Positions 34,816 through 46,721 of a stretch of DNA of 64,000 nt are shown piece after piece. Origin of the DNA: DP-19 sp036496285. Its GTDB lineage: Bacteria > Desulfobacterota > Binatia > UTPRO1. Both the position numbers and the translations under genes were made by a program. Within the stretch, counting starts at the first letter, position 1. Each line of letters opens with the position of its first letter. The stretch spans positions 3,993 through 67,992 of the forward strand of contig DASXLI010000095.1 of assembly GCA_036496285.1 (NCBI GenBank). The letters run 5' to 3'. The notes under the pieces were generated by a model. The model searched no databases and was not told the DNA's origin. It saw only the letters and a list, made by a program, of their open reading frames with translations.

Positions 34816-36143
34816 TGCGAACCGCGAGACGCGTCCTCGCGCGCGCCGCGCTCGTGGCCGTCCTCGCCGGTGCCATGGCCTGCGGCGGGGGCGGCGGAGG
34901 CGGCAACGACAACGGCGCCGTCGAGGCAACCCGCACCTCGACGCCGGGTCCGAGCGCGACGCCTCTCGCACCGACGGAGACCCCGCTCGGACCGACGGCG
35001 ACACCGCTCGGACCGAGCGTCGCGCCGACGCCGGCCGGCGAGGTCCACGCGCAGGCGATCGTCGTCGACTCCGGACCGAAGGGCACCTACGTGAACGGCC
35101 TCTTCGCCTCGGCCACGATCTGCGTTCCCGGCTCCGTCACGTGCGTCACCGTCGATCACCTGCTGGTCGATACCGGGTCGAGTGGCCTCCGCATCCTCGC
35201 CTCCGTGCTGCCCCTCACCCTCCCGGCGATGAACGACACGGGCGGGAGCCCGGTGGCCGAGTGCTTCCCCTTCCTCGACGCGTTCACCTGGGGCCCGATC
35301 CGCACGGCGGACGTCACGGTCGGCGGTCAGACGGCGCGCAACCTTCCCATGCAGATCGTCGGCGAGCCGGCGTTCCCGGCGCCGCCGGACGGCTGCACGA
35401 GCTCCGGCCTCAGCGAGGCCGACACCCTCGACACCCTCGGCACCAACGGCATCCTCGGCGTCGGCGTGTTCCGCCAGGATTGCGGCGCCTTCTGCGCCTC
35501 CACTGCCGGCGCGAGCGGCGACGTCTACTTCAGCTGCGCCGGCGCCACCTGCACCGCGATCAGCTGGCCGGTCGAGCAGCAGGTGCAGAACCCGGTGTGG
35601 CTCATGCCGGAGGACAACAACGGCGTGGTCATCGAGCTGCCATCGGTCCCGGAACACGGCACCGCCACCGTGAGCGGCACGATGACGCTCGGCCTCGGCA
35701 CGAACGCGGCCAACGACCTCGACGACGCCCACGTGATTCCGCTCACCAGCGCCGGCACGTTCACCACCGTCCTCAACGGCGACGCGATCCCCGTGAGCTT
35801 CGTCGACACGGGCTCGAACGGCTTCTTCTTCCTCGACAGCGCCACCACCGGCATCGCACCCTGCAACGGCAACGCCGACTTCTATTGTCCGCCGGCGACG
35901 CTGTCGCTCCAGGCAGCGCAGCACGCGACGGGCGACACGCAGACCCAGACGGTCGTGAGCTTCGACGTCGCGAACGCGGGTACGCTCTTCGCCAACGAGC
36001 AGGCGTTCGCCTACGGCAATCTCGCCGGTCCGGGCCCGAACATGTTCGACTGGGGTCTGCCGTTCTTCTACGGCCGCCGGGTGCTGCTGGCGATCGAGGG
36101 CCAATCGACGCCGGCCGGTCCCGGCCCGTACGTCGCCTACTGA
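34815..36143 (+). CDS. DUF3443 family lipoprotein, aspartic-protease-like
   Basis: 442 residues. Lipobox-like signal (LAGAMAC) and a Gly run, then a Thr/Pro linker with 7-residue repeats (PTETPLG, PTATPLG) at about 50-75. The folded domain has two DTG motifs, DTGSSGLR (near 119) and DTGSNGFFF (near 330), the spacing expected of a two-lobed pepsin-like fold. A cluster of cysteines lies between. The catalytic role is inferred. GTG 34815 overlaps the previous TAG by one base. The 3' end overlaps the convergent permease gene by 7 nt. Confidence 0.8.
   Translation: MRTARRVLARAALVAVLAGAMACGGGGGGGNDNGAVEATRTSTPGPSATPLAPTETPLGPTATPLGPSVAPTPAGEVHAQAIVVDSGPKGTYVNGLFASATICVPGSVTCVTVDHLLVDTGSSGLRILASVLPLTLPAMNDTGGSPVAECFPFLDAFTWGPIRTADVTVGGQTARNLPMQIVGEPAFPAPPDGCTSSGLSEADTLDTLGTNGILGVGVFRQDCGAFCASTAGASGDVYFSCAGATCTAISWPVEQQVQNPVWLMPEDNNGVVIELPSVPEHGTATVSGTMTLGLGTNAANDLDDAHVIPLTSAGTFTTVLNGDAIPVSFVDTGSNGFFFLDSATTGIAPCNGNADFYCPPATLSLQAAQHATGDTQTQTVVSFDVANAGTLFANEQAFAYGNLAGPGPNMFDWGLPFFYGRRVLLAIEGQSTPAGPGPYVAY
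34970..35011 (+). repeat. Two-copy 21-nt tandem repeat coding the Thr/Pro linker
   Basis: Copies at 34970-34990 and 34991-35011 differ at two bases. They encode PTETPLG and PTATPLG in the DUF3443 lipoprotein linker, and the reading frame is kept. Confidence 0.7.
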
Positions 36144-36967
36144 CCGCCGAGACGATCGACGACCGCGCCCACGCCGAGCGTCGCGAAGAAGATCGCCGCG
36201 AGCGCCAACACCACCGCGCCGCCGCTCGGAACGAAGAAGACGGTCGAGAGGGCGAGCCCTCCGAGCCCGGCGATCGTCGCCGCCACCACGCTCCACGCCA
36301 CGTAGCCGCGCATCGTGCGGGCGAGGTTCCGCCCCGAGGCGGCCGGCACGATCACCAGGGCCTCGACCAGCAGCGCGCCGACCACCTTCAACGAGACGAC
36401 GATCGCGACGGTCAGGAGCACGACGAACACGTACTCGAGCCGGGCCGACGGCACCCCTGCGACGCGGGCGAGCGGCGAGCTCACGCTGTCGAGCAGGAGC
36501 TCGTTGTAGTGCCAGGCCAGCACGCCCAGGACCGCGAGCCCGAGCGCCGCGAGCAGCCAGAGGTCCGCGTCGGTCACGGTGAGGATGCTGCCGAACATCA
36601 CCGCCTCGATCTGGTGGATGTTGAACCGCTTGGTCACCGCGACCAGCAGGCAGATGCCGAGCCCGAGCGTCATGGACAGGAAGACGCCGATCAGCGTGTC
36701 GGTCGGCAGCGCCGCGCGGCGCTTCGCGTAGACCATCGCCACCGCGCACAGCAGGCAGAAGCCGAAGATGCCGCCGTACGGCGCGCTCAGCGGCTCGCCG
36801 AGCACGAGGCCGATCGTCAAGCCGGTGAGCGCCGCCTGACCGAGCGCGGTACTGAGGAAGGCCAGCCGGCGCGCCACCACGAGATGGCTCATGCCGCCGA
36901 GCAGCGGCCCGAGCAGCAGCACGGCGATGATGCCGCGGACGACGAACGGGTACGCAAACGCGCTCAT
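36137..36967 (-). CDS. Zn/Mn-type ABC transporter permease (ZnuB-like)
   Basis: 276 residues with eight to nine membrane helices and the ABC-3 permease pattern: MSAFAYPFVVRG, LLGGMSHLVVARRLAFLSTALGQAAL, RRAALPTDTLIGVF and LKVVGALLVEALVIVPAASGRN. The last block is the family signature. Its ATG overlaps the ATPase stop by 4 nt (ATGA), and it is the last gene of the four-gene uptake operon. Confidence 0.9.
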   Translation of the reverse strand: MSAFAYPFVVRGIIAVLLLGPLLGGMSHLVVARRLAFLSTALGQAALTGLTIGLVLGEPLSAPYGGIFGFCLLCAVAMVYAKRRAALPTDTLIGVFLSMTLGLGICLLVAVTKRFNIHQIEAVMFGSILTVTDADLWLLAALGLAVLGVLAWHYNELLLDSVSSPLARVAGVPSARLEYVFVVLLTVAIVVSLKVVGALLVEALVIVPAASGRNLARTMRGYVAWSVVAATIAGLGGLALSTVFFVPSGGAVVLALAAIFFATLGVGAVVDRLGGQ

Positions 36968-37629
36968 GCGGCGCTCGCGTCACCACGCCGGACGACGCGG
37001 CGGTCGAGGACGACGACGTGGTCGGCGAGCCGCCGCACCTGCGCCAGGTCGTGCGAGACCATGAGGACCGACACGTGCGCCTCGCGGCGCGCGTGGAGCA
37101 CGCGCTCCTCGAAGCGCGCCGTGGCTGCCGCGTCGAGGCCGGTCGCCGGCTCGTCGAGCAGGAGGAGCTCGGGCATGGGATCGAGCGCGTGCTCGACCAG
37201 AAGCCGCTGCAGCTCGCCGCCCGAGAGCTGCCCGAGGGCGCGGCCACCGAGCCCGGCGAGCTCGGCCGCGGCGAGGAGGCGCTCGGCGCGGGCGCGTGTC
37301 GCCGCCGCGATCCCGAGACAGACGGGCCGGCGCTGGCGCGCCAACGCCAGGAACTCGATCGCGGTGAGCGGCAGCGTCTTGTCGACGGCGAAGCGTTGCG
37401 GCACGAAGCCGATCCGCCCCTCGCCCCGCCAGTGCAATCGAATGCGGCCGCGGAACTCGATCTCGCCGAGCACCGCGGCAAGCAACGTGCTCTTGCCCGC
37501 CCCGTTCGGGCCGACCACCACCGTGATCGAGCCGCGCGCCACCGTCAGCGCGACGTCGTCGAGCAGGATCTCGCCACCGCGGCGGACGCTGAGCCCGTCG
37601 ACCTCGAGGAGCGGCGGCCCGTCGCTCAC
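36964..37629 (-). CDS. Zn/Mn-type ABC transporter ATPase (ZnuC-like)
   Basis: 221 residues. Walker A GPNGAGKST, Q-loop in GFVPQRFAVDKTLPLT, signature LSGGELQRLLVEHAL, Walker B LLLLDEPATGLD and H-loop VSHDLAQV. The PQRFxVDKxLPLT and LSGGxxQRxLxxxAL wording is typical of ZnuC. GTG 37629 overlaps the binding-protein stop by 4 nt (GTGA); the longer open frame upstream is not coding. Confidence 0.9.
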   Translation of the reverse strand: MSDGPPLLEVDGLSVRRGGEILLDDVALTVARGSITVVVGPNGAGKSTLLAAVLGEIEFRGRIRLHWRGEGRIGFVPQRFAVDKTLPLTAIEFLALARQRRPVCLGIAAATRARAERLLAAAELAGLGGRALGQLSGGELQRLLVEHALDPMPELLLLDEPATGLDAAATARFEERVLHARREAHVSVLMVSHDLAQVRRLADHVVVLDRRVVRRGDASAA

Positions 37630-38585
37630 GCGGCCGGTGCCTCGGCGGGATCCTTGACCAGCGCCTGGATCATCGCGGCGACGTTGCCGCGCATCTCGCG
37701 CTCGAACTCGTCGGCAGCGTAGGTGCCGGTCGCGATGTGGCTGATGAGGTAGACGCGCGCGCCCGTCGCGTCGCGCAGCACCTTGAGGAGCGGCGCCGGG
37801 AAGCTCTCCTCGCTGAAGACGACGTGGATCTTCTCCCGCTTCATGAGATCGACCATTGCCTCGAGCTCCGCCGCCGACGGCACGAGCCCGTGCGCCGGCT
37901 CGACCACGCCCACGATCTCGATGCCGAACTCCTGCATCAGGTAGCCGTACCCGTCGTGCACCGTCACGACCCGGGTGATGCGCGCGTCCGCCAGGGCCCG
38001 CGCCGCCTCGGCCTTGATGGTGCGCAATCGGCGGGCGTACTCCGCGGCGTTCTCCTGGAACGTGGCGGCGAGCGCCGGCCGCAGCTGCCCGAGCGCCCGG
38101 GCGATGAAGTACGTCTGCTGGATCGCGTTGGTGAAGGACAGGAAGGTATGCGAGTTCAGCGCGCTGCCGTGCGCCGCGCGCATGAGCGGCACGGCGTCGT
38201 TGGGGCGGATGACGGTGATCCCGGTGTTGCCCGACGCCTTGATCATGTCGAAGATGAACTCGTCGTGGCCGACGCCGTTCACCACGATGGCGTCGAGATC
38301 GGCGAGGCGGGCGATGTCGCGCGGCGACGGCTGGTAGTTGCCCGCGTCGACCTCGCCGGGGAGGACCGGCACGACGTCGACGTCGGCCGAGCCGACGACG
38401 TTGGCCGTCCACGAGTAGTACGGATGGAGCGTCACGCCGACGCGCAGGCGATGCGGCGCGTCTGCGGCCGCGGCCGCGGCCGGCACGGCGCCGGTCAGCA
38501 CGCACAGGACGCACGCGAGCGCGAGCAGCGCCCGCACCGCCCTGCGCCGCGCGCGCGGCGCGCGCCCGTCACCCGCGATCCTCAC
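37626..38585 (-). CDS. Zn/Mn ABC transporter substrate-binding protein
   Basis: 319 residues. Arg-rich signal peptide ending near AAAAADA, then a cluster A-I metal-binding fold: HRLRVGVTLHPYYSW, LADLDAIVVNGVGHDEF and a second lobe starting near VHDGYGYLMQEF. Likely metal ligands are His residues in VGHDEF, NSHTF and VHDGYG, plus a Glu in FSEES. The usual His-rich loop of ZnuA is absent, so manganese or another metal is possible. GTG 38585 overlaps the previous stop by 4 nt (GTGA). Confidence 0.85.
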   Translation of the reverse strand: MRIAGDGRAPRARRRAVRALLALACVLCVLTGAVPAAAAAADAPHRLRVGVTLHPYYSWTANVVGSADVDVVPVLPGEVDAGNYQPSPRDIARLADLDAIVVNGVGHDEFIFDMIKASGNTGITVIRPNDAVPLMRAAHGSALNSHTFLSFTNAIQQTYFIARALGQLRPALAATFQENAAEYARRLRTIKAEAARALADARITRVVTVHDGYGYLMQEFGIEIVGVVEPAHGLVPSAAELEAMVDLMKREKIHVVFSEESFPAPLLKVLRDATGARVYLISHIATGTYAADEFEREMRGNVAAMIQALVKDPAEAPAA

Positions 38586-39214
38586 CGTCCTTGCGTCCCC
38601 GCGAGCACCTGCGTCCACCCCGCCGCGAACGGCTGCGTCATCACCGCATTGTCGCGCAGGTCGGCGCCGTCGGCGCGGAACCACACGGTCACGTGGAGGA
38701 GCGTCCCGTCGGCGAGCCGATGGTGCGTCTCGTCGGGCGGCGCGTTCAGCGGCACCGTCTCCGAGTAGCCCGGCTCGGGCTCCTGGATCACCGCGAGGAG
38801 CGACGGCGTGTCGGCGCGCCCCGCGCTCGACGGCACGCCGACGTAGGCGAGCGTCCGTCCATCGCGCGCGAGGCGCCACGCGTAGGGCGGCGTCGCGTCG
38901 GCGAACGGCGGAATCGCTTGGGCCGCGAGCACCGCCGGCGACGGCCACTGGCCGCTCGCCGCACGCACCCGTTCGGCCTCCGTGAGCCCCTCCTGCGTCT
39001 CGCGGAGGAGCCGCTGCACGCCCGGCGCGGCGTCGCGGAAGAGGATCTGGAACGGCGCCAGCCCCGGCGCCGTGCCCGCGTCCTGCGCACCGTGCAGTCC
39101 GACGACGACGAGGGCGCCGAAGACGATCGCTCCCATTGCCTGGAAGACGAGCCGGCCCTCACCGCTCGCAGACGGCGGCAGCACGTCGACGGTTCTGCAC
39201 TCGAGCGCGTCCAC
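38582..39214 (-). CDS. Hypothetical exported protein, first gene of the metal-uptake operon
   Basis: 210 residues. One hydrophobic segment (about 28-43) could be a signal or membrane anchor, followed by a periplasmic-type domain (PPYAWRLARDGRTLAYVG, TLLHVTVWFRADG). It may belong to the DUF6162 group that I recall near zinc transport operons in Pseudomonas, but I cannot confirm this. It is translationally coupled to the binding-protein gene, so a role in metal delivery or sensing is likely. The start is GTG 39214; an internal ATG at 39136 is possible. Confidence 0.55.
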   Translation of the reverse strand: MDALECRTVDVLPPSASGEGRLVFQAMGAIVFGALVVVGLHGAQDAGTAPGLAPFQILFRDAAPGVQRLLRETQEGLTEAERVRAASGQWPSPAVLAAQAIPPFADATPPYAWRLARDGRTLAYVGVPSSAGRADTPSLLAVIQEPEPGYSETVPLNAPPDETHHRLADGTLLHVTVWFRADGADLRDNAVMTQPFAAGWTQVLAGTQGR

Positions 39215-39278
39215 CGGCGCGTTCTACCTCGCGTCCTCCGCGATCGTCGATACCCCCGCTCTTTTCCGCGAGGAGGCG

Positions 39279-40937
<1,659 letters not shown>

Positions 40938-40959
40938 AGCCCCTGGAGACGAACGAGCC

Positions 40960-42372
<1,413 letters not shown>

Positions 42373-42376
42373 CGCG

Positions 42377-43540
42377 TCAACATCGTGCGGCGTGCACGAT
42401 GTCGGCGAGGCGCTGGTGGCGCTCGATGCTGTACGAGTCCTCCATGAGCCCGCTCGACAGGAACGCGTAGCTGACCTCGGTCGCGGGATCGATCCAGAAC
42501 GCGGACGAGCCGGCGCCGAAGCCGCCGAACGTGCGCGGTGACGCCATCTGCCCGAACGGCGTCGGGTGCGACCCGGTGCCGCGCAGGAAGAAGCCGTAGC
42601 CAAGGTCCGCGGGAATGGTCGGCCAACCGCGCATCGCCTCCGCGTAGGCCCAGAGCGTGTTGAGCTTGTCGCCGGTTCGGCTCTCCTGCACCATCGTGAC
42701 GGTGCCAGGCGCGAGGATGCGCACGCCGTCGAGCACACCACCGGCGCGCAGCATCTCCGCAAAACGGTGCATGTCCGGCGCGCTCGAGACGTAGCCGCCC
42801 GCCGGGATCTCGCTCTCCTCGCCGACGATCGCGCCAATCGCCTCCATGAACACCGGATCGAAGAGGCCGAGGCGCCGGTCGCGCGCCACGACCGGCGCGA
42901 GCCGCGGCGCTACGTGCGCGGGCTTGCCGAGCCAGGTGTCGCGCATGCCGAGCGGCTCGAAGAGATCCTCGCGCAGGATGCGACCGAACGACCGGCCGCC
43001 GCCGTCGGCGCGGCGCACCAGCTCGGCGAGCACCGCGTGGCCAACGATCACGCTGTAGACGACGCGCGTGCCGGGCCGGCACTCGAGGAGGCTGTCGCAG
43101 GTTGCCGCAACCACCGCTGCGAGGTTACCAACCTGATCCGGCGCCAGGCCGGCGGGCAGCATCGCGGGCAGGCCGCCGGTGTGCGTGAGGACGTGCCCGA
43201 CCGTCACCCGGGCCTTGCCGCGCGCCGCGAACGCCGGGATCAGGTCGGCGACCGGGGTCGTGAGCGCGAAGTGGCCGCGCTCGATCGCGCGGAGCACGAG
43301 CGCGACCGTGAGCTGCTTGCCGATCGACATCGTGATGAAGAGCTGCCCGGGCACGACGCGGGTACCGGCGGCGCGGTCGGCGAAGCCGTGGTGTGCGCGA
43401 TACGCGACGACGCCGCGGCGCGCGACGACCAGCTCGCAGCCGTCGTAGCGTTCGGCGGCGATGTCGGCGGTGATCGCCTCGTCCAGGCGGACGAGCCGCG
43501 CAGCGTCAAAGCCGGCGGCCTTCGGATCGACGGTGGCCAC
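42377..43540 (-). CDS. Serine hydrolase of the beta-lactamase/EstB family
   Basis: 387 residues. The SxxK motif is SIGK in FITMSIGKQLT (about 68-71). The usual YxN position reads YSVIVGH (Tyr kept, Asn replaced by Val), and the C-terminal lobe has TFGGFGAGSS in place of KTG. There is no signal peptide, so a cytoplasmic esterase such as EstB is more likely than a beta-lactamase. Start at GTG 43540, with GGGAGG 7 nt upstream. It lies on the opposite strand inside the benzoate cluster, between boxB and the next hydratase. An ester or thioester of the pathway is a possible substrate. Confidence 0.8.
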   Translation of the reverse strand: MATVDPKAAGFDAARLVRLDEAITADIAAERYDGCELVVARRGVVAYRAHHGFADRAAGTRVVPGQLFITMSIGKQLTVALVLRAIERGHFALTTPVADLIPAFAARGKARVTVGHVLTHTGGLPAMLPAGLAPDQVGNLAAVVAATCDSLLECRPGTRVVYSVIVGHAVLAELVRRADGGGRSFGRILREDLFEPLGMRDTWLGKPAHVAPRLAPVVARDRRLGLFDPVFMEAIGAIVGEESEIPAGGYVSSAPDMHRFAEMLRAGGVLDGVRILAPGTVTMVQESRTGDKLNTLWAYAEAMRGWPTIPADLGYGFFLRGTGSHPTPFGQMASPRTFGGFGAGSSAFWIDPATEVSYAFLSSGLMEDSYSIERHQRLADIVHAARC

Positions 43541-43575
43541 GTGAATTCCTCCCGGCACCCTGCCATAGCAGAGCC

Positions 43576-44400
43576 ATGAAGCGCAGAGCCACGAAGACGA
43601 GCGCCCTGAAGAGCGGAGCTCCCCAGCGGCGCACACGCGGCGCGCCCCACGCGCAGTATGTCCCCGCCGGCGCGGACGGCATCGGCCGCATCGAGCTCAC
43701 CCGCCCCGAGAAGCTCAACGCGACCGACGACGAATCCGTCGACGATCTCGACCGCGCCGCCACGCAGGCAGGGCGCGACCGCCACGCACGCGCCGTCGTC
43801 GTCGCTGGCCGCGGACGCGCGTTCTGCACCGGCATCGACCTCGCCGCGCTTGCCGGCGACCGTCTCGGCGCCGACTGGTTCCGCCGCTGGGACGTGGCGC
43901 TCGCGAAGATCGAGGCGATCCCCGTCGCGACGGTCGCCGCGATCCAGGGCCACTGCCTCGGCGGCGGTCTGCAGATCGCGCTCTGCTGCGACCTGCGCGT
44001 CGCCAGCGCCGACGCCTCCTTCGGGCTCTCCGCCGTCCGCCATGGCATCATTCCCGGCCTCGCGACGTATCGCCTGGCGCGCTTCATCGGGATGGATGCG
44101 GCCCGCGAGATGATGCTGCTCGGCGAGACCTGGGACGCCGCGCGCGCCGAGCGGCTCGGGCTCGTCGGCCGCGTCGTGCAGCCGGCGGAGCTCGCAACCA
44201 CCGCCCACGCGATCGCCGCGAAGCTGGCTGCCAACGTCCGCACCGCCGCGATCGAGACGAAGCGCCTCACCCTGCGCTCGTACGACCTGCCGCTCGAGCG
44301 CTTCCTCGGCGCCTACGTCCGCGCGCAGCGGCGCTGCTGGAACGACCCCGAGACCAAAGCCAACCTCGCGCGCTACCGCGCAGGCCGCTGGGGCGGGTAG
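43576..44400 (+). CDS. Enoyl-CoA hydratase/isomerase family protein
   Basis: 274 residues including a basic N-terminal extension of about 25. Crotonase core: IELTRPEKLNA, the oxyanion loop AFCTGIDLAALAG (near 83-95), and IQGHCLGGGLQIALCCDLRVAS. The ECH Glu pair cannot be assigned confidently. It opens the unit 43576-46721 (hydratase, CoA ligase, hydratase), next to boxBC, so it probably acts in breakdown of the ring-cleavage product. Only 3 nt separate it from the ligase gene. It is divergent from the serine hydrolase, with 35 nt between. Confidence 0.85.
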   Translation: MKRRATKTSALKSGAPQRRTRGAPHAQYVPAGADGIGRIELTRPEKLNATDDESVDDLDRAATQAGRDRHARAVVVAGRGRAFCTGIDLAALAGDRLGADWFRRWDVALAKIEAIPVATVAAIQGHCLGGGLQIALCCDLRVASADASFGLSAVRHGIIPGLATYRLARFIGMDAAREMMLLGETWDAARAERLGLVGRVVQPAELATTAHAIAAKLAANVRTAAIETKRLTLRSYDLPLERFLGAYVRAQRRCWNDPETKANLARYRAGRWGG

Positions 44401-44403
44401 CGC

Positions 44404-45912
44404 GTGAACGCCGCCGCGGACATCCTGCGCGCCGGCGACGACGCCGACGTCGCGATCCGCCTGCGCGGTGACGCGCGGCATGCCGACGTGCGGCGCGCCG
44501 ATCTGCGCCGGGACGTCCGACGCACCGCCGCCGTGCTCGCCACGCTCGGCGTGGCGCCGGACGAGCGCGTCGTCCTCGTCCTGCCCGACGGCCCGGAGCT
44601 CGTCGCCGCGTTCCTCGGCGCCATCTGGCACGGCGCCGTGCCGGTCGTGCTGAGCCCCCTCCTGCGCGCGGAGCTGGTCGCGGCGATCGTCGCGGAGAGC
44701 GGCGCGCGCGCCGTCGTCGCGGCGGAGACCGCCGTCGCGGCCCTGCGTAACGACAGGTCGTGCACCGTGCCGGCCGCGGCCATGCTGACGGTCGCGCCGG
44801 ACGGCGGCGGCACCTTCGCCGCCACCGCGGCGTACGGCCCGGCGGGCGATGCGTACGACGCGCCGCCCGACGCACCGGCGTTCTGGCTCTACAGCTCCGG
44901 CACGACGGGACGGCCGAAGGGCGTCGTGCACGCGCACCGTGCCGTCGGCCACGCCGTCGCGAGCTATGGACGCCACGTGCTCGACCTCCGATCCGACGAC
45001 GTGGCCTACGGGACGTCGAAGCTCTTCTTCGCCTACGGCCTCGGCGGCGGCCTGTACTTCCCGCTGAGCGCCGGCGCCACGACGGTCCTGGTCCCCGACC
45101 CGTTCGCGCCCGACCGCACCTGGCGCATCCTCGCGGAGGAGACGCCGACGCTGCTCTTCGCCGTCCCCTCCGCGTACCGCGCGCTGCTCGACGCCGCACC
45201 GGCGGACGCCGCGGCGGCGCTGGCGCGCGTACGACGGTGCGTCTCGGCCGGCGAGATCCTGCCCGACACGATCGCCCGCGAGTGGCGCGAACGCTTCGGC
45301 CTCGAGATCCTGGACGGCCTCGGCACCACGGAGGCGCTGCACATCTTCCTCTCGCAGCGCCCCGGCGCCCGCGCCCCCGGCACGGTCGGAACGCCGGTGC
45401 CCGGCTATGACGTCCGTCTGGTCGACGAGCAGGGCGCCACCGTGCCGGCCGGAACGGTGGGCGCGCTGCGCGTCCGCGGCGCCAGCGTCGCCGCCGGCTA
45501 CTGGCAGCGGCCTGAGGCCGCAGCGCACGCGTTCGTCGACGGCTGGCTCGTGACCGGCGACCGCGCCGTCGAGGAGAGCGATGGATCGATTCGCCTCCTC
45601 GGCCGCAGCGATGATCTGCTCAAGGTCTCCGGACAATGGGTGTCGCCGGGGGAGCTCGAGGACGTGATCGGCGCCGTCGCCGGTGTCCGCGAGTGCGCCG
45701 TGGTCGGCAGCCCGGACGCGCGCGGCCTCACCGAGCTGGTGGCGTGGATCGCCCCGGCGCCCGGCGACGACGCCCTGACCGCGCGCGTCACCGCAGCCTG
45801 CGAGAGCCTGCCACGCTTCAAGCGCCCCAAGCGCGTGTGCCTCATCGAGGCGCTGCCGCGCACGCCGACCGGCAAGATCCAGCGATTCCTGCTGCGAGGG
45901 AGGACGTCATGA
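44404..45912 (+). CDS. Benzoate-CoA ligase family AMP-forming enzyme
   Basis: 502 residues. The P-loop is YSSGTTGRPKG (163-173). It has KLFFAYGLGGGLYFP (206-220), which is characteristic of the benzoate-CoA ligase family, then GLGTTEALHIFLSQRPG and the C-terminal Lys of PRTPTGKIQRF. It activates benzoate (or a close aromatic acid) to the CoA thioester with ATP, the entry step for BoxBC. GTG start 3 nt after the hydratase stop. Its stop overlaps the next start (ATGA). Confidence 0.9.
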   Translation: MNAAADILRAGDDADVAIRLRGDARHADVRRADLRRDVRRTAAVLATLGVAPDERVVLVLPDGPELVAAFLGAIWHGAVPVVLSPLLRAELVAAIVAESGARAVVAAETAVAALRNDRSCTVPAAAMLTVAPDGGGTFAATAAYGPAGDAYDAPPDAPAFWLYSSGTTGRPKGVVHAHRAVGHAVASYGRHVLDLRSDDVAYGTSKLFFAYGLGGGLYFPLSAGATTVLVPDPFAPDRTWRILAEETPTLLFAVPSAYRALLDAAPADAAAALARVRRCVSAGEILPDTIAREWRERFGLEILDGLGTTEALHIFLSQRPGARAPGTVGTPVPGYDVRLVDEQGATVPAGTVGALRVRGASVAAGYWQRPEAAAHAFVDGWLVTGDRAVEESDGSIRLLGRSDDLLKVSGQWVSPGELEDVIGAVAGVRECAVVGSPDARGLTELVAWIAPAPGDDALTARVTAACESLPRFKRPKRVCLIEALPRTPTGKIQRFLLRGRTS

Positions 45913-46721
45913 GCCTGTGGACCTGCGAGGTCCGCGACCGGATCGCGGTCGCGACCTACACCAACCCGCCGATGAACTATCTCTGCGCCGACGGCACGCG
46001 CGAGCTCGCGGATCTGATCGAGGCGTGGCGCGACCCGGCGATCCGCGCCGTCGTCCTGACCGGCGGCGTCCCCGGCAAGTTCATCACCCACTACAGCGTC
46101 GAGGAGCTCGCCCAGCTCGCGAGCGACCGCCAGACCCTGCGGGCGATCGGCACGAGCCTGACCATGGGCTTCCACCGCCTGTTGACGACCTTGCGCGACC
46201 TGCCGAAGCCCGTGATCGTCGCGATGAACGGCGACGCCATGGGCGGTGGCTTCGAGCTGTCACTGTCCTGCGATCTCCGCATCGCGGCGCTCGGCGACCA
46301 TCGCTACGGCCTGCCAGAGGTCAAGCTCGGCATCCTGCCGGGCGGCAGCGGCACGCAGCGGCTCGCCCGCCTCGTCGGCGCCGGACGCGCGATCGAGCTC
46401 GTGCTGCGCGGCCGGGTCGTCGGGCCCGAGGAGGCGCTCGCGCTCGGCCTCGTCCATGAGCTCGCCGACGACGCCCCCACGCGCGCCCGCGCCATCGCGG
46501 CCGAGATGGCCGACCTCCCGCCGCTCGCGCTCGCGAACGCCAAGCGCGCGGTCTACGCCGGCAGCGACACGCAGCTCGAGGCTGGCCTCGAGATCGAGGG
46601 CGCGGCGTTCCTCGAGACGATGCTCTCCGACGACGCGCTCGCGGCGATGCGCGCCTACGTCGCGGTGCCCCTCGCCGAGCGCCGCGGCTGGATCGAGCGC
46701 GGCGGCCTCAGCCGACGGTGA
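45909..46721 (+). CDS. Enoyl-CoA hydratase/isomerase family protein
   Basis: 270 residues. Crotonase motifs: TNPPMNYLC at the start, TGGVPGKFITHYSVEEL (near 45-61) and NGDAMGGGFELSLSCDLRIA. The region PEVKLGILPGGSGTQRLARLVG places it in the ECH subgroup that keeps the second catalytic Glu region. ATG 45909 overlaps the ligase stop by 4 nt. Its end overlaps the convergent nitrile hydratase alpha gene by 14 nt. Confidence 0.85.
   Translation: MSLWTCEVRDRIAVATYTNPPMNYLCADGTRELADLIEAWRDPAIRAVVLTGGVPGKFITHYSVEELAQLASDRQTLRAIGTSLTMGFHRLLTTLRDLPKPVIVAMNGDAMGGGFELSLSCDLRIAALGDHRYGLPEVKLGILPGGSGTQRLARLVGAGRAIELVLRGRVVGPEEALALGLVHELADDAPTRARAIAAEMADLPPLALANAKRAVYAGSDTQLEAGLEIEGAAFLETMLSDDALAAMRAYVAVPLAERRGWIERGGLSRR

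Noticed and set aside
34709..37657. 982-residue plus-strand open frame
   Set aside because: It crosses the DUF3443 gene and the metal-transport operon in a wrong frame and has no domain.
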